Positions 9,008 through 17,890 of a stretch of DNA of 64,000 nucleotides are shown here, piece by piece. The notes under the pieces are model-generated. The model did no database searches. It had not been told where the DNA came from and was given only the letters and a program-made list of their open reading frames with translations. Position 1 is the first letter of the stretch; each line of letters starts with the position of its first letter. A program made the translations under genes and the position numbers. The DNA comes from Flavobacterium petrolei (lineage in GTDB: Bacteria > Bacteroidota > Bacteroidia > Flavobacteriales > Flavobacteriaceae): the NCBI RefSeq assembly GCF_003314435.2, contig NZ_QNVY02000001.1:682001-746000 (forward strand). Reading direction: 5' to 3'.

Positions 9008-10006
9008 TTATTTTTTGTCGTACGCCCATTTTAGATAAATAGAACCCCATGTGAATCCTCCACCAAAAGCGGCTAAAATTATCGTGTCTCCTTTTTTGAA
9101 TAAATGTTCAAAATCGCTAAGTACTAGTGGTAAAGTAGCAGAAGTGGTATTTCCATATTTTTCGATATTCATCAGCACTTTAGAATCTTCTAGATTCATT
9201 CTATTTGCTGTTGCATCGATGATACGTTTATTGGCTTGATGAGGAACTAACCAATCTACATCTTCATTTGTCAAATTATTTCTTTTCAAAATTAATTCGC
9301 TTGAATCAGCCATATTTGTCACAGCATATTTAAACACTGTTTTCCCATCTTGTATAATATTATGCCTTTTTTCTTTTATTGTATCAATAGAAGTTGGATG
9401 AAGTGAACCTCCAGCATCAATTTTTAAAAAATCCCTGCCAATTCCGTCACTGCGCAAGTATTCGTCTTGCAATCCTAATCCTTCATAATTAGGTTCGAAT
9501 AATACTGCACCAGCGCCATCACCAAAAATAATACAAGTTGATCTATCAGTATAATCAACAATAGAGGACATCTTATCAGCACCAATTAAAAGTACTTTTT
9601 TATATCTACCGGATTGTATGTAAGCAGCTGCGGTTGACATTCCAAATAAGAAACTGGAACAAGCAGCCTGCAAATCATAAGAAAAAGCATTAGTTGCTCC
9701 AATTTGAGTAGCAACATATACACCTGTAGCAGCAACTGGCATATCCGGTGTAGCGGTTGCCATAATCAACAAATCTATTTCCAGCGGATCGATATTAGCC
9801 TTGGCTAATAAATCTTGTGCCGCTTTTATGGCCAAAAAAGAAGTTCCTTTTTCATCATCTTTTAGGATTCTTCTTTCTTTTATTCCTGTACGAGAGGTGA
9901 TCCACTCGTCATTGGTATCTACCATAGCTTCAAGAGCTTTGTTCGTTAGTACAAAGTCTGGAACATAGGCTCCAACAGCGGTAATTGCGGCTGTAATTGT
10001 ATTCAT
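9008..10006 (-). CDS. fabH: Beta-ketoacyl-ACP synthase III
   Basis: This enzyme condenses an acyl-CoA with malonyl-ACP to start fatty-acid chains; in flavobacteria branched primers are expected. The protein is 332 aa. The catalytic triad is visible: Cys116 in AACSSFLFG, His256 in VPHQANKR and Asn286 in EKYGNTTSA. It heads the fabH-accB-accC run. About 170 bp separate it from rpmF upstream, and that gap holds an rpmF terminator, so fabH may have both read-through and its own promoter. The yceD-rpmF-fabH order is a widely conserved bacterial arrangement, which supports the call. Confidence 0.96.
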   Translation of the reverse strand: MNTITAAITAVGAYVPDFVLTNKALEAMVDTNDEWITSRTGIKERRILKDDEKGTSFLAIKAAQDLLAKANIDPLEIDLLIMATATPDMPVAATGVYVATQIGATNAFSYDLQAACSSFLFGMSTAAAYIQSGRYKKVLLIGADKMSSIVDYTDRSTCIIFGDGAGAVLFEPNYEGLGLQDEYLRSDGIGRDFLKIDAGGSLHPTSIDTIKEKRHNIIQDGKTVFKYAVTNMADSSELILKRNNLTNEDVDWLVPHQANKRIIDATANRMNLEDSKVLMNIEKYGNTTSATLPLVLSDFEHLFKKGDTIILAAFGGGFTWGSIYLKWAYDKK

Positions 10007-10129
10007 CGTATGCGTTTATTTCTAGCCAAATGTTGCCATTTGAAAATTTTTTAAAAGACTCGAAATTTACAAAAAAAATTCCACTCTGATTGATTTGGAA
10101 CTTCTTATTTAATTAAAATTATAGACAAC

Positions 10130-10156
10130 AAAAAAACTCTCACGATGTGAGAGTTC
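10130..10156 (-). terminator. Terminator or attenuator between rpmF and fabH
   Basis: The near-perfect hairpin AACTCTCAC / GTGAGAGTT with loop GAT is followed by a T-run in the minus direction, 23 bp after rpmF. It probably lowers transcription into fabH relative to rpmF. Confidence 0.8.
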
Positions 10157-10178
10157 GAATATCATTTACAAAAATGTA

Positions 10179-10373
10179 TTAAGCAACAGCTACAGATTTA
10201 TCTATAACAACTTGCCCTCTGTAGTACATTTTACCTTCATGCCAGTAAGCTCTGTGGTATAAGTGTGCTTCTCCAGTGATAGGACAAGTAGCGATTTGTG
10301 CTACAGTAGCTTTGTAATGTGTTCTTCTTTTATCTCTTCTTGTTTTGGAGATTTTTCTCTTAGGATGCGCCAT
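10179..10373 (-). CDS. rpmF: 50S ribosomal protein L32
   Basis: A 64-aa basic protein of the large subunit. The start [17 protein letters not shown] is characteristic, with [25 protein letters not shown] sequence in the second half. Only one cysteine is present, so this is the zinc-free form of L32. It is separated from yceD by 9 bp, the classic yceD-rpmF pairing, which implies translational coupling and a shared promoter upstream of yceD or pdxA. Confidence 0.97.
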   Translation of the reverse strand: MAHPKRKISKTRRDKRRTHYKATVAQIATCPITGEAHLYHRAYWHEGKMYYRGQVVIDKSVAVA

Positions 10374-10382
10374 TTTACTATA

Positions 10383-10925
10383 TTATTTATCCGTTAATAG
10401 TTGCTTTAATTTGTCCCATCGCGGGTCAATATTTTCTTCTTCTTTATTTTCTTCTTTTATTTCTTTTACTGCAAGTTCATTCAGCTTAGTCAAAGCTTCC
10501 GTTTGTAAACTTCCGTCTTTTATGCCTGGATGAACACGTCTTAGAGGCACTGACAACACAATCATTTCATAAATATATTGTGCAATATCTATTTCAAATT
10601 CTCCGTGAGGTAAAATTAACAATTCCTCATTGTCATTATTAAATTCTTCACCAAAACGAACGATTAATTTCATCTTGCCTTTGATTGGCATATCAAAATC
10701 TTCGCTGGTAAGATCACAAGGTACATTTACAACGCCTTTATGCTTAAAACTCAACTCTAACAGCGTACTTTTCTTCTCTAAAACTACATTTACTTTGATA
10801 TTTGAATTTTGATATTCATTATAATCAAAGATTTCAAAGAACGCATTACTGATTTGATACTCAAAATGATGTTTCCCTAGCTTTAATCCTATAAAAGGAA
10901 TTAAATATTCTTTTGTGTTCTTCAT
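10383..10925 (-). CDS. yceD: YceD/DUF177 family protein
   Basis: This 180-aa cytoplasmic protein is recognised by its family-typical middle part (TLLELSFKHKGVVNVPCDLTSEDFDMPI) and by its location 9 bp upstream of rpmF. Members are linked to 23S rRNA accumulation or 50S assembly in other bacteria and plants; the biochemical role is not settled. The C-terminus is strongly acidic (EIKEENKEEENIDPRWDKL), and the segment PRWDKLKQL near the end is typical of the Bacteroidota members. A degenerate small palindrome lies 16 bp upstream of the start. Confidence 0.85.
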   Translation of the reverse strand: MKNTKEYLIPFIGLKLGKHHFEYQISNAFFEIFDYNEYQNSNIKVNVVLEKKSTLLELSFKHKGVVNVPCDLTSEDFDMPIKGKMKLIVRFGEEFNNDNEELLILPHGEFEIDIAQYIYEMIVLSVPLRRVHPGIKDGSLQTEALTKLNELAVKEIKEENKEEENIDPRWDKLKQLLTDK

Positions 10926-10940
10926 TTCAACAACAATTTG

Positions 10941-10955
10941 CCCCTAAACTTCGGG
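10941..10955. repeat. Degenerate copy of the CCCGAAGCTTCGGG-type palindrome
   Basis: CCCCTAAACTTCGGG lies just upstream of yceD and has one decayed arm. Better copies are at 36201, 43762 and 43855. Confidence 0.45.
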
Positions 10956-11010
10956 AGTGCAAAGATATAAAATTATTGCAAAACTAATAATGTTATTCAC
11001 TTTTTTTTGT

Positions 11011-12060
11011 TCACAACTGCTTTTCTTTTGTTTTCAATGGTTTCTCACTGATTTCGGCATATTGATTTCTTGAGTGATAAATGTCTAAAGCCAAATATAC
11101 CGCCTCTTTAAAAGAGTTGAAATCCGCTATTCCCTTTCCTGCTATGTCGTAAGCAGTACCATGATCCGGCGAAGTTCTTATCTTATTTAAACCCGCAGTA
11201 TAATTCACTCCTTTACCAAAAGACAATGTTTTAAAAGGAATCAGCCCTTGATCGTGATAAGTAGCTATAACAGCATCGTATTTCTCGTATTGGTTACTGC
11301 CAAAAAAACCATCCGCAGCAAAGGGCCCAAAAACCAAAGTTCCTTTGTCAAATATTTTTTTTAATGCAGGTTTCAGTATCAAGTCATCCTCACTACCAAT
11401 AACTCCACCGTCACCACAATGTGGGTTCAATCCCAAAACTGCAATTTTAGGTTTATTTATGCTGAAATCTTGAATCAAAGACTGTTTTATGGTTTCAATT
11501 TTTTTCTTGATTAGCTCCTCCGTAAGATGAGATGCCACTTCACTTAAAGGAATATGATCCGTCAACAATCCTACTCTTAAATTATCCTGAACCATCAACA
11601 TAACTGCATTCCCTTCTAATTCCTGATCTAAATAATCCGTATGCCCCGGAAACTTAAACTCCTCAGACTGGATATTATATTTATTTATAGGCGCCGTTAC
11701 CAACACATCAACCAAGCCTTCTTTCAAAGCTTTAGTTGCAGCAACAAATGATTTTATCGCGTATTCTCCGGCTTTTGAATCATTTACACCCAGATTCAAA
11801 TCCACACTTTCTCTCCAAAGATTCAAAACATTAATTTTCCCAGGGACAATTTGATCGAGTTTATCAATACCATGAAGCAAAGAAGTCGATTGAAAACTTT
11901 TTTTTACAAAAGACAACAACTTAACATTCGCAAAGATAACAGGAGTACACAACTCTAACATACGAGAATCCTCGAATGTTTTTAAAACAACCTCGCTTCC
12001 AATACCGTTTAAATCTCCAATAGAAATTCCTACGATTATATTTTCTGCTTTTTTCATCAT
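11011..12060 (-). CDS. pdxA: 4-hydroxythreonine-4-phosphate dehydrogenase
   Basis: This enzyme oxidises 4-phosphohydroxy-L-threonine in the DXP-dependent pyridoxal-phosphate pathway. The 349-aa protein has the family start GISIGDLNGIGSEV and metal-binding histidines in FPGHTDYL, HCGDGG and TYHDQGLIPFK. Two ATG codons lie side by side (12060 and 12057) and either could be used. It is divergent from riboflavin synthase, with only 58 bp between the two starts, and lies about 85 bp upstream of yceD on the same strand. Confidence 0.95.
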   Translation of the reverse strand: MMKKAENIIVGISIGDLNGIGSEVVLKTFEDSRMLELCTPVIFANVKLLSFVKKSFQSTSLLHGIDKLDQIVPGKINVLNLWRESVDLNLGVNDSKAGEYAIKSFVAATKALKEGLVDVLVTAPINKYNIQSEEFKFPGHTDYLDQELEGNAVMLMVQDNLRVGLLTDHIPLSEVASHLTEELIKKKIETIKQSLIQDFSINKPKIAVLGLNPHCGDGGVIGSEDDLILKPALKKIFDKGTLVFGPFAADGFFGSNQYEKYDAVIATYHDQGLIPFKTLSFGKGVNYTAGLNKIRTSPDHGTAYDIAGKGIADFNSFKEAVYLALDIYHSRNQYAEISEKPLKTKEKQL

Positions 12061-12118
12061 GACATACCGTTATTTATTGCTAATTTTGAAGTGCAAATTT
12101 AGTAAAATAAAACAAGAA

Positions 12119-12706
12119 ATGTTTACAGGAATCATAGAAACCCTTGGCACCATCCAAGAAATAAAAAAAGAGAACACTAACGTGCACATCACGATGAATT
12201 CATCGATTACCGGCGAACTTCAAATAGACCAAAGCGTTGCTCATAACGGAATATGCCTTACGGTTGTTGCCCTAAATGACACTTTTTACACAGTAACAGC
12301 GATAGACGAAACCATAAAAAAAACAAACCTATCCGACTGGAAAATTGGCGACAGCGTCAATCTGGAAAGAGCTATGAAACTAGGCGACCGACTTGACGGA
12401 CACATCGTACAAGGACATGTGGACCAAATAGGCACCTGCATCACCGCCGAAGAAACTGACGGAAGCTGGCTTTACACTTTTGAATATGATGAAAACCTAA
12501 ACAACATCACCATAGAAAAAGGATCCGTCACAGTAAATGGAGTTAGTTTGACAGTTGTAGACTCAAAAAAAAATCAGTTTAGTGTAGCTATTATCCCTTA
12601 CACCCATGAACACACCAATTTCAACACTTTTGAAGTAGGCACAAGAATAAATCTGGAATTTGATGTCATAGGAAAATATGTTTCCCGATTGTACGCAAAC
12701 AAATAA
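12119..12706 (+). CDS. ribE: Riboflavin synthase, alpha subunit
   Basis: This enzyme converts two molecules of 6,7-dimethyl-8-ribityllumazine to riboflavin. I place the start at 12119 because the family begins MFTGIIE; the 20 codons upstream in the same frame look non-coding and overlap the promoter region of pdxA. The 195-aa protein has the usual two tandem lumazine-binding domains, recognisable from NGICLTV in the first and NGVSLTVV in the second, plus the GHIVQGHVD segment. It stands alone and is followed by a terminator. No FMN riboswitch is visible in the short leader. Confidence 0.95.
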   Translation: MFTGIIETLGTIQEIKKENTNVHITMNSSITGELQIDQSVAHNGICLTVVALNDTFYTVTAIDETIKKTNLSDWKIGDSVNLERAMKLGDRLDGHIVQGHVDQIGTCITAEETDGSWLYTFEYDENLNNITIEKGSVTVNGVSLTVVDSKKNQFSVAIIPYTHEHTNFNTFEVGTRINLEFDVIGKYVSRLYANK

Positions 12707-12730
12707 AAACTATATTCTCCGTTAAAAAAT

Positions 12731-12757
12731 AAAAACCCCAATTAAATTGGGGTTTTT
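12731..12757. terminator. Bidirectional terminator between ribE and the proline-rich protein
   Basis: AAAACCCCAATT / AATTGGGGTTTT has T-runs on both strands. It overlaps the last codons of the minus-strand gene at 12742. Confidence 0.8.
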
Positions 12758-12948
12758 GTTTTTAATCCATTACTGTAAATGATATAAATTCCGAATAACA
12801 AAGCTATTATCATTACCATATATATATTTTCATCTAAAGACAAAGCAGGAGGAGGAGGAGGAGCAGGAGGAGGAGGAGGACCTCCCTTAGCAATTATGCT
12901 AAAAAAAAAGAGAATAAAACACAACGCATTTTTCTGAACTATTTTCAT
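12742..12948 (-). CDS. Small proline-rich single-pass membrane protein, unknown function
   Basis: This 68-aa protein has an N-terminal signal or anchor (about 1-21), a glycine/proline-rich run GGPPPPPAPPPPP at about 22-34, a short acidic joint LSLDEN, and a transmembrane helix (about 41-59, MVMIIALLFGIYIIYSNG) ending in a basic tail. I do not recognise a function. Short proteins with this signal, poly-Pro and TM layout occur in flavobacteria. The stop codon lies inside the bidirectional terminator hairpin. The poly-Pro tract would need EF-P for translation. Confidence 0.6.
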   Translation of the reverse strand: MKIVQKNALCFILFFFSIIAKGGPPPPPAPPPPPALSLDENIYMVMIIALLFGIYIIYSNGLKTKTPI

Positions 12949-13069
12949 AATATCAAATATAAAAATCTATTTTTAAAAAACAAATCATCTTCAATCCTAA
13001 TTCAACTAATGAGTGTCTCTTTTATAAAAGTACAATACAAACTAGTTCAAATAAAAATTTTATAAATAA

Positions 13070-13096
13070 AAAACCGCACTAAATTAGTGCGGTTTG
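13070..13096 (-). terminator. Terminator downstream of the tRNA
   Basis: AAACCGCACTAA / TTAGTGCGGTTT is followed by a T-rich tract in the minus direction and starts directly at the tRNA 3' end. Confidence 0.8.
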
Positions 13097-13170
13097 TGGT
13101 CCCACCTGGGCTCGAACCAGGGACCACCTGATTATGAGTCAGGTGCTCTAACCAGCTGAGCTATAGGACC
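13097..13170 (-). tRNA. tRNA with CAU anticodon (elongator Met, or Ile2)
   Basis: The minus strand folds as a complete 74-nt cloverleaf. The acceptor stem is GGTCCTA/TGGGACC with discriminator A, the D arm is GCTC..GAGC, and the anticodon stem CCTGA/TCAGG carries loop CTCATAA (anticodon CAU). The T arm is CCTGG-TTCGAGC-CCAGG. CCA is not encoded. The initiator-type run of G-C pairs in the anticodon stem is absent. Elongator Met and the lysidine-modified Ile2 cannot be separated safely from sequence alone. Confidence 0.93.
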
Positions 13171-13312
13171 GGTTTAGAGTGTGCAATATTACCACTATTT
13201 TTCATTTGCTCCAAATATTTTTGACTTAGATTTGAATATAGTTCAATTATTAGCTTTATTAAAACAGAAACCAGCTGAATATTAGATTACTACCCATTTA
13301 CCCATAATAAAA

Positions 13313-13714
13313 TTATTTTATTTCCTGGCACAATTCAATCAAAACACCATTAGTGCTTTTTGGATGCAAAAATGCAACTAACTTATTATCAGCTCCTTTT
13401 TTTGGAGTTTCATTCAAGATTACAAATCCTTCGTTTTTCAAACGCGCTATTTCTGAAACAATATCTTCCACATCAAAAGCAATATGATGAATTCCCTCTC
13501 CCTTTTTTTCCAGAAACTTAGCAATTGGACTTTTTGGGTTAGTTGCCGCAAGAAGTTCAATCTTATTGGGTCCATTCAAAAAAAAAGAAGTTGTTACTCC
13601 TTCACTTTCTACCGCTTCAAATTTATATGCCGGAGCGCCAAAAAGTTTTTCGAAAACTAAATTCGATACTTCCAGGTCTTTAACAGCGATCCCTATGTGT
13701 TCTATTTTTCTCAT
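13313..13714 (-). CDS. mce: Methylmalonyl-CoA epimerase
   Basis: This enzyme interconverts (R)- and (S)-methylmalonyl-CoA, linking propionyl-CoA/succinyl-CoA metabolism to methylmalonyl-CoA mutase. The 133-aa protein belongs to the vicinal-oxygen-chelate fold. It starts KIEHIGIAVKDL, has the metal-ligand region GEGIHHIAFDVEDI, and ends with the glutamate of VLIELCQ. The length is exactly that of the family. It stands alone; the mutase is not in this window. Confidence 0.93.
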   Translation of the reverse strand: MRKIEHIGIAVKDLEVSNLVFEKLFGAPAYKFEAVESEGVTTSFFLNGPNKIELLAATNPKSPIAKFLEKKGEGIHHIAFDVEDIVSEIARLKNEGFVILNETPKKGADNKLVAFLHPKSTNGVLIELCQEIK

Positions 13715-13932
13715 TATATATGTTTTGAAAGCAACGCTACTTTGGTTTGAAAATTCAAATATCGCTACTAATTAATATTGTACTACTTACTGATGTAAAA
13801 TTAAACATTAAAAATAAAAAAAGTAAGCAATTTAAAAAGTAAGGGGAATTAAATCACTCATAATAATTCATTAAAAAATTTCGATTGCATGAATTATAAT
13901 TGTTATTTTGTAAATTCTAATTATGATTTGAT

Positions 13933-15591
13933 ATGTTGAAAAACAATTTAAAATATACCTTCTTTCTATTGCTTTTAATTACTGTTGGATGTGCAAAAAG
14001 AGGATCCATTACTGGCGGTTTGAAAGATACCATCGCCCCTGTTTTAAAGGCAAGTTTTCCGGAAAATTTTAGCAAAAACTTCAAAGGAAACGAAATCAAA
14101 CTAGTTTTTGACGAGAACATTAAACTCAAAAATCTCAACAAACAGTTGATTATTTCACCCCCAATGAAAAACGAACCGTTGATTTTACCTACAACGGCAA
14201 GCAAAACGATTACAATAAAAATCAAAGACACGCTTCAACCCAACACAACCTACAGCTTTAATTTTGGCCAAAGCATCGCTGATAATAATGAAGGAAATCC
14301 ATTCAATCAATTTAAATATGTGTTTTCTACGGGCAATTATATTGACTCTTTAAGCCTTGGAGGAACAGTAAAAAGCGCCTATGACAAAGAAGTTGAGTCA
14401 TTCGTTTCAGTTATGCTTTATGACGTGAACGACACTTTTAAAGATTCAATAGTATATAATGAGAGCCCAAGATATGTAACAAACACATTAGATAGCTTGA
14501 AGACTTTTAGTTTTGAGAATTTAAAAGCCGGAAAATATCTACTTGTAGCCATGAAAGACTACAATAGCAATAACAAATACAATCCAAAAACAGACAAAAT
14601 TGGGTTTAGCACAGACTTTATTACTATTCCGAATGATACGCTTTACGAGTTAGAATTATTCAAGGAGTCGCTTCCTTTCAAAACTTTTAAACCAAGCCAA
14701 GCATCTGGAAACAGACTGTTCGTGGGATACGAAGGCAATGTGAATTCAGCAGCTGCAAGTCCAAAAATAGTACTAAAAACCAACAATGACATCTTGTCTA
14801 CGATTATTACTAAATTCCCAAAAAAGGATTCGTTACAAGTCTGGTACAAACCCATCAAAGTTGATTCGCTGAATTTGGCTGTAGCCAAAGACAAATACGA
14901 AGCGAACTTCAATTTTAAAATCAAAGACCAGAAAAAAGATACATTAAAGATTTCAGCAATCCAAACAGGCAACCTGAAATTCCGAGAGCGCTTTGCACTA
15001 GAAAGTTCGACTCCAATAATTCGCGTTGAAAATTCGAAAATAAGTGTGATCAACAATTCAAAAACCGCAGTGGTTTTTACATCAGAATACGATGAGTTTA
15101 ATCAAAAATTGTATTTTGACTTCAAAAAGGAACCTTCGGAAAATTATACTTTTAAACTCTTACCCGGAGCGCTGACTGATTTTTTTGAACAAACAAATGA
15201 CACTTTAACGTATAAATTAAGCACTAAGAGTACTGCTGAGTACGGGAATCTCACTGTGTCATTAGAAAACATCAAACAATTTCCTGTTATTGTTGAACTC
15301 ACTAATACAAAAGGCGATGTTTTGACCACTGAATACACTGATAAAAACACCACCGTAGACTTTAATTTAATTGAACCTGCACTTTATACCTTGCGCGCTA
15401 TTTATGACACCAACAAAAACAAGGAGTGGGATCCCGGAAATTATTTAGAAAAGCGTCAGGCAGAAGAAGTGATTTATTTTTCCAAAGAAATTGATGTTCG
15501 TGCTAATTGGGATGTAAATCAAATTTTTGATTTGAGCATTCCCTACACTCCAGAACCTAAAAAGACAACCGATACGAAAAATCAGAATTAG
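13933..15591 (+). CDS. Lipoprotein with N-terminal Ig-like domain
   Basis: This is a 552-aa exported lipoprotein with lipobox LITVGC (Cys20). The segment after the lipobox, GGLKDTIAPVLKASFPENFSKNF, is typical of the Bacteroidota family that starts with a bacterial Ig-like (Big_5/SbsA) domain: 'F.G.EIKLVFDENIKLKNL' and 'TTYSFNFGQSIADNNEGN' fit the strands. Two further segments look like SdrD/prealbumin-like beta-sandwiches (FSFENLKAGKYLLVAMKDYN and LRAIYDTNKNKEWDPG). The role is unknown, probably at the outer membrane. It is convergent with the nitrilase gene and the two stops overlap by 4 bp. Confidence 0.8.
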   Translation: MLKNNLKYTFFLLLLITVGCAKRGSITGGLKDTIAPVLKASFPENFSKNFKGNEIKLVFDENIKLKNLNKQLIISPPMKNEPLILPTTASKTITIKIKDTLQPNTTYSFNFGQSIADNNEGNPFNQFKYVFSTGNYIDSLSLGGTVKSAYDKEVESFVSVMLYDVNDTFKDSIVYNESPRYVTNTLDSLKTFSFENLKAGKYLLVAMKDYNSNNKYNPKTDKIGFSTDFITIPNDTLYELELFKESLPFKTFKPSQASGNRLFVGYEGNVNSAAASPKIVLKTNNDILSTIITKFPKKDSLQVWYKPIKVDSLNLAVAKDKYEANFNFKIKDQKKDTLKISAIQTGNLKFRERFALESSTPIIRVENSKISVINNSKTAVVFTSEYDEFNQKLYFDFKKEPSENYTFKLLPGALTDFFEQTNDTLTYKLSTKSTAEYGNLTVSLENIKQFPVIVELTNTKGDVLTTEYTDKNTTVDFNLIEPALYTLRAIYDTNKNKEWDPGNYLEKRQAEEVIYFSKEIDVRANWDVNQIFDLSIPYTPEPKKTTDTKNQN

Positions 15592-16358
15592 CTATTTTTT
15601 ATTTCAAAACAATCTCTGTCGTTCAAAAAACCTAATTTTTGTCTGGTTTCCAGCATTTTTTCTTGGTCTAGCTGTACTGTAAAACAGCCTTCAGATTCTT
15701 CTGGTTTCAGAACATAATTCCCTAGAAAATCGACTGCTTGCGAGTGCCCAATGTACTCATAACCATTTGCATCAGCACCGATTCTGTTAACGCCAATGGC
15801 ATAACTCATGTTTTCTATCGCTCGGGCTTTTAATAAAGCATCCCAAGCATTAGTTCTTATTTTTGGCCAACTTGCCACATAAATCAACAAGTCATAATCC
15901 TCACTATTTCTGGAAAAAGCAGGAAATCTCAAATCATAACAAATCAACGGACAAATTTTCCAACCCAAATAGTCTACAACTATTTTTTGATTCCCACTCG
16001 TATAAACTTTGTCCTCACCAGCCAAAGTGAATAAATGCCTTTTATCATAAAACTGAATTGCTCCGGAAGGAAACACAAATACTAATCTGTTGTAAAAATT
16101 TCCATTTTCTACAATAACTAAACTTCCTGTAATGGCGCATTTTCTAGCTTTCGCCAACACTTTAAGCCAAGTGATCGTTTTGCCTTCCACGGTTTCAGCC
16201 ACGTGTTCGGGATTCATTGTAAAGCCGCTAGTAAACATTTCCGGTAAAACAATTAAATCAACATTTTCAGTAATTGAATTGATTCTTGCTTCAAAGTAAT
16301 TGCGATTTGACTTTGGGTTTTCCCAAATTAAAGGAGCTTGGATCAGGGTGACTTGCAT
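15588..16358 (-). CDS. Nitrilase-superfamily omega-amidase (YafV type)
   Basis: This is a cytoplasmic carbon-nitrogen hydrolase. The best match is the omega-amidase/YafV branch, which hydrolyses alpha-ketoglutaramate-like amides in metabolite repair. I place the start at 16358 (MQVTLIQAPLIWE); the 11 upstream in-frame codons are AT-rich and unlike the family. The catalytic triad is clear: Glu40 in LPEMFTSGF, Lys106 in YDKRHLF and Cys140 in ICYDLRFP. The length of 256 aa is normal. It is divergent from the secreted unknown at 16430. Confidence 0.88.
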   Translation of the reverse strand: MQVTLIQAPLIWENPKSNRNYFEARINSITENVDLIVLPEMFTSGFTMNPEHVAETVEGKTITWLKVLAKARKCAITGSLVIVENGNFYNRLVFVFPSGAIQFYDKRHLFTLAGEDKVYTSGNQKIVVDYLGWKICPLICYDLRFPAFSRNSEDYDLLIYVASWPKIRTNAWDALLKARAIENMSYAIGVNRIGADANGYEYIGHSQAVDFLGNYVLKPEESEGCFTVQLDQEKMLETRQKLGFLNDRDCFEIKNS

Positions 16359-16429
16359 GATTTTATTTTTTATAAAAATAAGAAATATCACAATACCAGA
16401 AGTTCATTATATTAGCAAAAAACAATTTT

Positions 16430-16993
16430 ATGAAAAAGATACTTCTTGTATGCGCACTGTTATGCTCTATTTTAATTTTTGGACAAGAGAAATCAGGAGC
16501 AAAACAATTTTGGGAAAACCTGCAAAAACAATGCGGAAAATCCTTTGAAGGAGAAGTCAAAGAAGGCGCTGCCAATGACACTTTTCGGGATAAAAAACTA
16601 GTAATGCACGTTCGCAACTGTGACGAAAATACGATTCGGATTCCATTTTTTGTAGGAGAGGACAAATCAAGAACTTGGGTATTAACATACAAAAATGACC
16701 GAATCCAATTGAAACACGATCACCGCCACGAAGACGGCTCCGAAGATAAGGTGACACAATACGGCGGAACAGCATCTAATTCTGGTTCAGCAACGCTTCA
16801 GTTTTTTCCAGCAGATCAACAAACCTGTAATTTACTTCCAAATGCTTCCGCAAATGTCTGGTGGATTACTTTAGACGAAACTTCTTTTACCTATAACTTA
16901 AGACGCATCGGTTCTGACCGACTGTTTACCGTAAAATTTGACTTGACAAAAACAGTAACAACACCTTCCGCACCTTGGGGCTGGAAAGATTAA
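16430..16993 (+). CDS. Secreted protein of unknown function
   Basis: This 187-aa protein has a clear signal peptide (about 1-19, MKKILLVCALLCSILIFGQ). The mature part begins with a helix containing a cysteine (FWENLQKQCGKSFEG), followed by beta-rich sequence with a second conserved-looking cysteine (VRNCDENTIRIPFF) and a third (DQQTCNLLP). It ends in PWGWKD. I do not recognise a named family, although the pattern resembles uncharacterised secreted proteins of flavobacteria. The gene is monocistronic and a terminator shared with sdhB follows. Confidence 0.7.
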   Translation: MKKILLVCALLCSILIFGQEKSGAKQFWENLQKQCGKSFEGEVKEGAANDTFRDKKLVMHVRNCDENTIRIPFFVGEDKSRTWVLTYKNDRIQLKHDHRHEDGSEDKVTQYGGTASNSGSATLQFFPADQQTCNLLPNASANVWWITLDETSFTYNLRRIGSDRLFTVKFDLTKTVTTPSAPWGWKD

Positions 16994-17016
16994 TTTAAGA
17001 TTGATTATTTTGCACA

Positions 17017-17055
17017 AAAAAAACGCATTCAACTTTGACATTGAATGCGTTTTTT
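17017..17055. terminator. Bidirectional terminator between the secreted protein and sdhB
   Basis: AAACGCATTCAA / TTGAATGCGTTT with an 8-nt loop has A- and T-runs on both sides, serving the plus-strand gene and the minus-strand sdh operon. Confidence 0.85.
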
Positions 17056-17074
17056 AATTATATACTTTGAATTT

Positions 17075-17821
17075 TTATCCTTTTAAACTTGCAGATAAAT
17101 ATTCTCTATTCATTCTGGCAATATTTTCAAGAGAAATTCCTTTTGGACATTCTACTTCACAAGCCCCAGTATTGGTACAGTTACCAAAACCTTCAGCATC
17201 CATTTGAGCAACCATGTTCAATACACGATCAGCAGCTTCTACTTTTCCTTGCGGTAATAAAGCGTATTGTGAGACCTTTGCAGACACAAAAAGCATTGCA
17301 GAAGAGTTTTTACAAGATGCTACACAAGCACCACAACCAATACAAGTTGCAGCATCAAAAGCTCTATCAGCATCATGTTTAGGAATAGGAATTGCGTTAG
17401 CATCAGTAGGTTTCCCTGAAGTATTGATGGATACAAATCCACCCGCGTGCTGGATTCTATCAAAAGCGCTTCTATCAACTACTAAATCCTTAATTACTGG
17501 AAAAGCCTTTGCTCTAAAAGGCTCAATGTAGATTGTATCACCATCTTTAAACATCCTCATGTGCAATTGACAAGTAGGAACCCCTCTATCTGGTCCATGT
17601 GCTTCTCCGTTGATGTACAAGGAACATGAACCACAAATTCCTTCGCGACAATCATGATCAAAAGACACAGGCAAATCTCCTTTATTTATTAAACCTTCGT
17701 TTAGAACGTCTAACATTTCAAGAAAAGACATATCCTCTTCAATTCCATCTAATGGATATTCAACGATTTCTCCTTTTGCTTTGGCGTTTTTCTGACGCCA
17801 TATTTTTAATGTAAGTTTCAT
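17075..17821 (-). CDS. sdhB: Succinate dehydrogenase/fumarate reductase iron-sulfur subunit
   Basis: This subunit passes electrons from the flavin of SdhA to the quinone site in SdhC. The 248-aa protein has the [2Fe-2S] ligands CREGICGSC...C in the N-terminal ferredoxin domain, and the two cubane-type motifs [11 protein letters not shown] and [12 protein letters not shown] in the C-terminal half. It is the last gene of sdhCAB, 69 bp after sdhA. The length and sequence fit the Bacteroidota B-type enzyme with a single membrane subunit. Confidence 0.96.
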   Translation of the reverse strand: MKLTLKIWRQKNAKAKGEIVEYPLDGIEEDMSFLEMLDVLNEGLINKGDLPVSFDHDCREGICGSCSLYINGEAHGPDRGVPTCQLHMRMFKDGDTIYIEPFRAKAFPVIKDLVVDRSAFDRIQHAGGFVSINTSGKPTDANAIPIPKHDADRAFDAATCIGCGACVASCKNSSAMLFVSAKVSQYALLPQGKVEAADRVLNMVAQMDAEGFGNCTNTGACEVECPKGISLENIARMNREYLSASLKG

Positions 17822-17890
17822 ATTTTCTTTAGTTTGAAAGTCGCACTATAAAAAGTCGTTTCCATACGACTTTCGATACTGAACTAATTC

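Noticed and set aside
12059..12118. N-terminal extension of riboflavin synthase
   Set aside because: The family starts MFTGIIE at 12119, and the upstream codons overlap the intergenic region with pdxA.
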